The position numbers and the translations under genes were made by a program. Source: Balneolaceae bacterium (lineage in GTDB: Bacteria; Bacteroidota; Rhodothermia; Balneolales; Balneolaceae). Taken from it: a DNA stretch of 7,741 nucleotides. Shown here in pieces: positions 3,973 to 7,741 of this stretch; within the stretch, counting starts at the first letter, position 1; each line of letters begins with the position of its first letter. Location of the stretch: assembly GCA_007126675.1 (NCBI GenBank), contig SLAU01000046.1:1-7741 (forward strand). The letters run 5' to 3'. Below the pieces are notes generated by a model, which worked only from the letters and a program-made list of their open reading frames with translations, was not told the DNA's origin and did not search any database.

Positions 3973-6387
3973 TCAAAACATCATCAGAGAATCGGAATGT
4001 TGAGTGCGAATAAAGCCGGTTTCTTTGTTATAATAGATCTCCAAAAGATTTTTTGGTACAACAAGTATATTTTCTTCATACTCATTTATGGGCTCCAGAT
4101 CATCAATTAGATACTTGGGTACAGATATAATCCTTTGCTGAAAATTCATTTTAAACTTTTTGTCGAACTGCTCTTTTGATAAATCCCCCATAATTTTTTG
4201 CAGGAATTTTTCTCTCAATACTACAGAATAATCATCTATCTCAATATACACGGGACGGTATCTGTCTGATTCCTCTATGATTCTGAAACTTGAAATGGCA
4301 AAATCCTTTTTAGGATCTTTAGAGTCATAGTTCAATCTTTTAATAGATTTAAAGTATTCTCTTGAGGTACGAAAAGAAGATCGTTCTGAGATATAATCAA
4401 AGTATCGATTAATTAATTGCAGGTAATCTGATTCAGGAATATTCTCCTTTCCTTCCAAAGCTTTTGATGCTTGCTGATACGTTAATTGGCCGTAAATTTT
4501 CTGGCACTCTCCAAAATTAACAATGTAAAGAGGTTCGTTTGCCTGTTTCCTTTTGTTGCTTCTGTTAATTCTGCCCGCTACCTGGATGATGGAATCTATC
4601 GGCCCCAAATCTCTGAATCCCATATTAAAATCAAGGTCTACACCCGCTTCAACGACTTGAGTAGCGACAAGAATAGGTGCTTCATCATTCTTGATGGAAT
4701 TTTTGATCTGTTGAATTCTTTCCAATCGATCAGCCGGGATAATATTGGTCGATAAATAAAAAACCGGGTTTTCAAAATGTTGATCGCTCAGATATTTCTC
4801 GATCTCATTACGAACTTCAATTGAGCGATTAACAGTATTGCATACGATGAGACACGATTGATCAGAGATCCAATTTTCTGAAAATAAGTTTCGCACAAAC
4901 TCTACCGACTTTTCATCCTTCTCACCTTGTAGTAAATGAAGTAAAGGTCGTATAGAGGTTCGCTCAAATAAAGAGAATATCTTATCATGGTTGGTTAAGA
5001 GTTCAAGAGGCTGAACCTGTTCATCTTCGGAATTTAAAATTTCATGCTCTGCCAGCTCGAATATTTTTGGTTTGGTGGCGGTCATCAAGATGATCCGTGC
5101 GTTTAAAAATTTGGCAAGATAGAAAAGAACTGCTCCGAGTAAAGGCATCTGATCCAGTCTCAGGGTCTGCACTTCATCCAGGATGATGATACTACCTGCA
5201 AAATGGTTGAATTTCTTGAGTAGTTTATTTCGATTGCTGATCAGCGTTTCAAAAAACTGAACAAATGAAGTAATGACCACATCGCCCTGCCAGGTGTCCA
5301 ATTTCATCAGTTTTTGATGATAATTCTCTTCATCCGAATCTGATTGAATACCGAAGACATCAGCAAACTGGTAGTGACCTAATATTCGGAGATTATAATT
5401 TGGAAGTGTTTGTTCGTATTCATCTAAAGCCTGCTCAATAATGTTGATAAATGGTAGGGCATAGATGATTTGAGCTTCTCTCTTCTCTTTCTCTCTGATT
5501 TTAGATTTTAACTTCAGTGAAAAATCCAGAGCTGTCATCGTTTTCCCGATGCCGGTTGGTGCCGTGAGAGTGAATATTTTTTGATCCAGTATGTCATCTG
5601 CTTCAATATGGCTGACGACTTCAGCACGGCATAGATTTCGTAACTCGTTGTTTGAGAGACCTGACAGGTTTCCAAAACCTGTCAGGTCTTTAGCAGGTTT
5701 TGAAAAACGTATGTCCACCCAATCACTTGCTGTTGGGGTCAATGAGTATAAAGGAGTTTCGGATGCGTCCAGTTTATCTGCTTCAATCAGCAAGGAGAAG
5801 AGATAGTTGATAAGAAAATAGTCTTCTATATTCTGATCTTTTTTTACCCAAATTTTGCATGCTTTTCGGATCTGCCGTGCTTCAGGAAAATGAAGAATTT
5901 CAGAAAGATTGGATAACTCCAGCTCTTGTTCAATATCTGATATTGTTTTCTCAACATCTTTACGCTGTTCAACAAAAACCCGTTCTGCATCTGATTCAAT
6001 TAGACCGGCGAGATCATCCGGAGCAATCAGATTATTGTGATGTCGAAAGATCAACAAAAGGGCGATTAGGGATATTTTGCCGTTATCATTGTTTAGTCGA
6101 TGATAGGCAGCATAACCTCCGAACTTTGCATGCTGTTTTAGTTTAGAATCTATGTTACCCGTTTGAAGCAGGTAGTTTTGAAAATAGCTTGTGTATTTGC
6201 CCAAATCATGAAATTCAACAATCTGTTGGAGCAGCTCTCTGAGTTCTTTTGATGAAATGGAAAATAGGAGATTTTTATAAAACTGATCTTGAGCATTCTT
6301 TGAAACACCGGCAATATGATCCGCCAGAAGTTTGCTTCCTTCAACCTTGCCATCATCTCGTTTTTTACTGTGAGAGAAGTAGGTCAT
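3973..6387 (-). CDS. cas3: CRISPR-associated nuclease/helicase Cas3 (HD domain fused to helicase)
   Basis: This 804-aa Cas3 is recruited by target-bound Cascade and nicks, unwinds and degrades DNA. The N-terminal HD nuclease shows H24 (LADHIAGV), the HD pair H60-D61 (EFHDLGKY), H86 and H116-H117 (FRHHN). The superfamily 2 helicase follows: Walker A APTGIGKT (276-283), DEVQ box (404-407), TAT (436-438), motif V around ATQVVEAGVDLDF (575-587) and motif VI QVAGRINRS (602-610). The remaining 190 or so residues are the accessory C-terminal region. All key residues are present. Its ATG overlaps the cas5 stop in an ATGA junction, so translation is probably coupled. Residues 233-244 (KDLTGFGNLSGL), in the linker between HD and helicase, are encoded by a 33-bp perfect-arm palindrome that looks like an in-frame repeat insertion. 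Some lines of this gene are very AT-rich, poorer in GC than cas6 and cas1. Confidence 0.97.
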   Translation of the reverse strand: MTYFSHSKKRDDGKVEGSKLLADHIAGVSKNAQDQFYKNLLFSISSKELRELLQQIVEFHDLGKYTSYFQNYLLQTGNIDSKLKQHAKFGGYAAYHRLNNDNGKISLIALLLIFRHHNNLIAPDDLAGLIESDAERVFVEQRKDVEKTISDIEQELELSNLSEILHFPEARQIRKACKIWVKKDQNIEDYFLINYLFSLLIEADKLDASETPLYSLTPTASDWVDIRFSKPAKDLTGFGNLSGLSNNELRNLCRAEVVSHIEADDILDQKIFTLTAPTGIGKTMTALDFSLKLKSKIREKEKREAQIIYALPFINIIEQALDEYEQTLPNYNLRILGHYQFADVFGIQSDSDEENYHQKLMKLDTWQGDVVITSFVQFFETLISNRNKLLKKFNHFAGSIIILDEVQTLRLDQMPLLGAVLFYLAKFLNARIILMTATKPKIFELAEHEILNSEDEQVQPLELLTNHDKIFSLFERTSIRPLLHLLQGEKDEKSVEFVRNLFSENWISDQSCLIVCNTVNRSIEVRNEIEKYLSDQHFENPVFYLSTNIIPADRLERIQQIKNSIKNDEAPILVATQVVEAGVDLDFNMGFRDLGPIDSIIQVAGRINRSNKRKQANEPLYIVNFGECQKIYGQLTYQQASKALEGKENIPESDYLQLINRYFDYISERSSFRTSREYFKSIKRLNYDSKDPKKDFAISSFRIIEESDRYRPVYIEIDDYSVVLREKFLQKIMGDLSKEQFDKKFKMNFQQRIISVPKYLIDDLEPINEYEENILVVPKNLLEIYYNKETGFIRTQHSDSLMMF
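5657..5689. repeat. Palindromic repeat translated in frame inside cas3
   Basis: The arm AGACCTGACAGGTTT (5657-5671) and its exact reverse complement AAACCTGTCAGGTCT (5675-5689) flank a 3-base loop, CCA. The 33-bp unit is eleven codons long, so it keeps the cas3 frame and is read as part of KDLTGFGNLSGL (residues 233-244). A further AAACCTGC with similar sequence follows within ten bases on the coding strand's upstream side (5692-5699 on the plus strand as GCAGGTTT), so the original element may have been longer. Its arms differ from those of copies A and B, so it is a separate family. I recall ACCTGACAGGT-type palindromes being scattered in Bacteroidota and other genomes; not verifiable here. 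Confidence 0.88.
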
Positions 6388-7184
6388 TGATCCATAAATT
6401 GGATATTCAACGATTCATTTTGAGTTTTCAAATGGAAGTAGGGCGCATTGAGTTTCACCCGCAATGGATGATTAGTAGTAGAAAAAAGAAGCCGGTTCAT
6501 TGTTTTTACTTCGCGATTGTTATCCTCGATAAACTCGCCCGGCATCATGTCTTCCTCTACAAAATTATAATGGTCGGCATCTTCTTTTTTGAATTGCAGT
6601 TCTTGAATAAGAGCAGAAGGTATGGCAGTGTGTATTTCCGTAAAATCGTCTGTTTGAATTTGCTCGATTTGAGAATCAGTTACGACCTCGACATTTTGCA
6701 GTGAAGCCTGAAAGTTTGCCGGGCCTAAAGAAAGATTAAATATTGGTTTTTGATGTATAAAACTTTCCTTTATTTCAGTATAGACAGGATCTTCAATGTT
6801 TTCAGGACACAAAAAAACCTGGTAGGCAACGTCATCTTTTGTAAGGTTTAATCCGCTAACGATTTCAAATGGGGTTTGTATTCTGCCTCCCCGGCCCCTA
6901 AAGTCGGAATCAAGCGATTTGGAAATATTACCAGTCTTTTTAATGCTCAAGTAATTTAACCGCTGAAAACTTTTCTTAATTGGAGTCAGGACCCTGACAC
7001 CAAACCGAAAATGTTCTGATGACAATTTTTCGTAATAGGAATCTTTAGGCCAGCCCATCACTCCTGCAACCAATCCCATGAGAGTTGTACGCGGAGGGAT
7101 TGAAAAACTTAATGCCGTATTATTGGCGTAAAATTTTCGAAAATGGGCAAGTTTCCCCGTAATTGTGAAACTTAAGATTTCCAT
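6384..7184 (-). CDS. cas5: CRISPR-associated protein Cas5 (type I-B, Cas5h-like)
   Basis: This 266-aa Cas5 is the Cascade subunit that caps the crRNA 5' handle and contacts Cas7 and the large subunit. The N-terminal RAMP strand MEILSFTITGKLAHFRKFY leads to SFSIPPRTTLMGLVAGVMG (26-44), the conserved P-R/S-x-x-x-G-L motif of Cas5. The stretch NLSLGPANFQASL (150-162) matches the conserved L-G-x-x-x-F-x-A segment of the family. The start is supported by position: the TAG stop of cas7 is 6 bp upstream and forms TAGGAA, a plausible Shine-Dalgarno five to six bases before the ATG, so reinitiation after cas7 is likely. The stop overlaps the cas3 start (ATGA). I see no catalytic residues for repeat cleavage; the nuclease role is better assigned to cas6 in this locus. 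The subtype is inferred from the neighbouring csh2-like cas7. Confidence 0.92.
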   Translation of the reverse strand: MEILSFTITGKLAHFRKFYANNTALSFSIPPRTTLMGLVAGVMGWPKDSYYEKLSSEHFRFGVRVLTPIKKSFQRLNYLSIKKTGNISKSLDSDFRGRGGRIQTPFEIVSGLNLTKDDVAYQVFLCPENIEDPVYTEIKESFIHQKPIFNLSLGPANFQASLQNVEVVTDSQIEQIQTDDFTEIHTAIPSALIQELQFKKEDADHYNFVEEDMMPGEFIEDNNREVKTMNRLLFSTTNHPLRVKLNAPYFHLKTQNESLNIQFMDQ

Positions 7185-7190
7185 AAGTTC

Positions 7191-7741
7191 CTAAACTGAA
7201 AAGGTTACATCCGGGGATGTCCGAATAATGACATCTTCAATAATATCCTGGTTTTCCTGAATCAGTTTTTTCAGTGCAGATGCATCAAATACAAGATCTT
7301 TAAAGTGACGAACCTGCTTATCTGATATTTCTTCTTTGGGTTGAGTTTCTACATAGTTCCGAAGATCCCCAAACTGGCCGTTAGTGCCGTTCTCTTTATA
7401 CTTAATTTCTACATACAGTTTTGGGTATTGATTCAGTTTAGATCGGGTAGGCGATGCGGGAATACTTTTCCAGATTGCATCTCTGAATTCTACTACATCC
7501 TCATCTTTTAAACCGGTAGTTTTTGCAGCCGTTTTATTGATGGTACCATTAAATGCCAAAAGGCTATAGTGTACCCGGTAATCTTTTCCAAAAGTGCTGC
7601 TGTCATCTGCCATAATGGTTAAGATAGAATTGGAGTCCATTAATTCCACTTTATTTAGCGAATAGCCCCAGTTGAGCTGGATGGCTCCGGTATATGCTTT
7701 CGTAAAGCCACCTACAGCAAAGACACTCCCAAACATGCGGA
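7191..7741 (-). CDS. cas7: CRISPR-associated protein Cas7, Csh2-like (type I-B), 5' end outside the window
   Basis: This is the C-terminal part of the Cascade backbone subunit that coats the crRNA spacer in multiple copies. At least 183 codons are visible, and the frame stays open through the right edge, so the Met at 7736 is internal and the true start lies beyond the window. Csh2 proteins are about 300 aa. The visible part opens with RMFGSVFAVGG, matching the family's R-x-F-G-x-x-F segment. It continues with TGAIQLNWGYSLNKVELMD (counting from that Met, residues 16-34), FGKDYRVHYSLLAFNGTIN (49-67), TRSKLNQYPKL (97-107) and GDLRNY (123-128), all typical of Csh2 rather than Cas7 of type I-E or I-C. 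It is followed by cas5 after 6 bp. In type I-B the csh1 (cas8b) gene normally precedes it and is expected just outside the window. Confidence 0.93.
   Translation of the reverse strand, partial: RMFGSVFAVGGFTKAYTGAIQLNWGYSLNKVELMDSNSILTIMADDSSTFGKDYRVHYSLLAFNGTINKTAAKTTGLKDEDVVEFRDAIWKSIPASPTRSKLNQYPKLYVEIKYKENGTNGQFGDLRNYVETQPKEEISDKQVRHFKDLVFDASALKKLIQENQDIIEDVIIRTSPDVTFSV

Noticed and set aside
6249..6704. Plus-strand open frame of 151 codons across the cas5/cas3 junction
   Set aside because: It is antisense to the conserved C-terminus of cas5 and N-terminus of cas3, both with recognisable motifs; the Phe- and His-rich product looks like an antisense shadow.

Overview
The window holds most of a type I-B CRISPR-Cas locus read on the minus strand, from an interference module on the right to the CRISPR array at the left edge. 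All recognised genes point the same way. In transcription order they are: csh2-type cas7 (cut by the right window edge), cas5, cas3 (HD nuclease fused to helicase), a type II toxin-antitoxin pair (antitoxin then RelE/ParE-like toxin), a Cas6b-like crRNA endonuclease, cas1, cas2 and cas4. A gene-free stretch of about 360 bp follows, read here as the leader, and then the array. The array shows four identical 37-bp repeats and three complete spacers of 36 to 38 bp, and it continues past base 1. The large subunit (Cas8b/Csh1) is not in view and would be expected beyond the right edge, upstream of cas7.

The source is most likely a member of the Bacteroidota or the related Balneolota/Rhodothermota group. 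The reasons are the Cas6b-type nuclease, the weak or absent Shine-Dalgarno sequences before most genes, the moderate AT-richness, and intergenic palindromes of a style I recall from those genomes. This is an inference from family flavour, not a taxonomic proof.

The functional logic is standard. Cas1, Cas2 and Cas4 select and insert spacers. Cas6 cuts the pre-crRNA, leaving a 5' handle that should be ATTGAAAC. Cas5 and Cas7 build Cascade with the unseen Cas8b, and Cas3 unwinds and degrades the target. cas7, cas5 and cas3 are tightly packed (6-bp gap, then an ATGA stop/start overlap).

Three things are not standard. (1) A complete RelE/ParE-type toxin-antitoxin pair sits inside the cas gene cluster, between cas3 and cas6. 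(2) Two nearly identical 35-bp perfect or near-perfect palindromes lie in the cas1/cas2 and cas3/antitoxin gaps. They exactly bracket the block antitoxin-toxin-cas6-cas1. (3) A different 33-bp palindrome with perfect 15-bp arms lies inside the cas3 reading frame, in the linker between the HD and helicase domains, and is translated without breaking the frame. The gene order is also unusual for type I-B: cas6 follows cas3, and cas4 comes after cas2 instead of before cas1.
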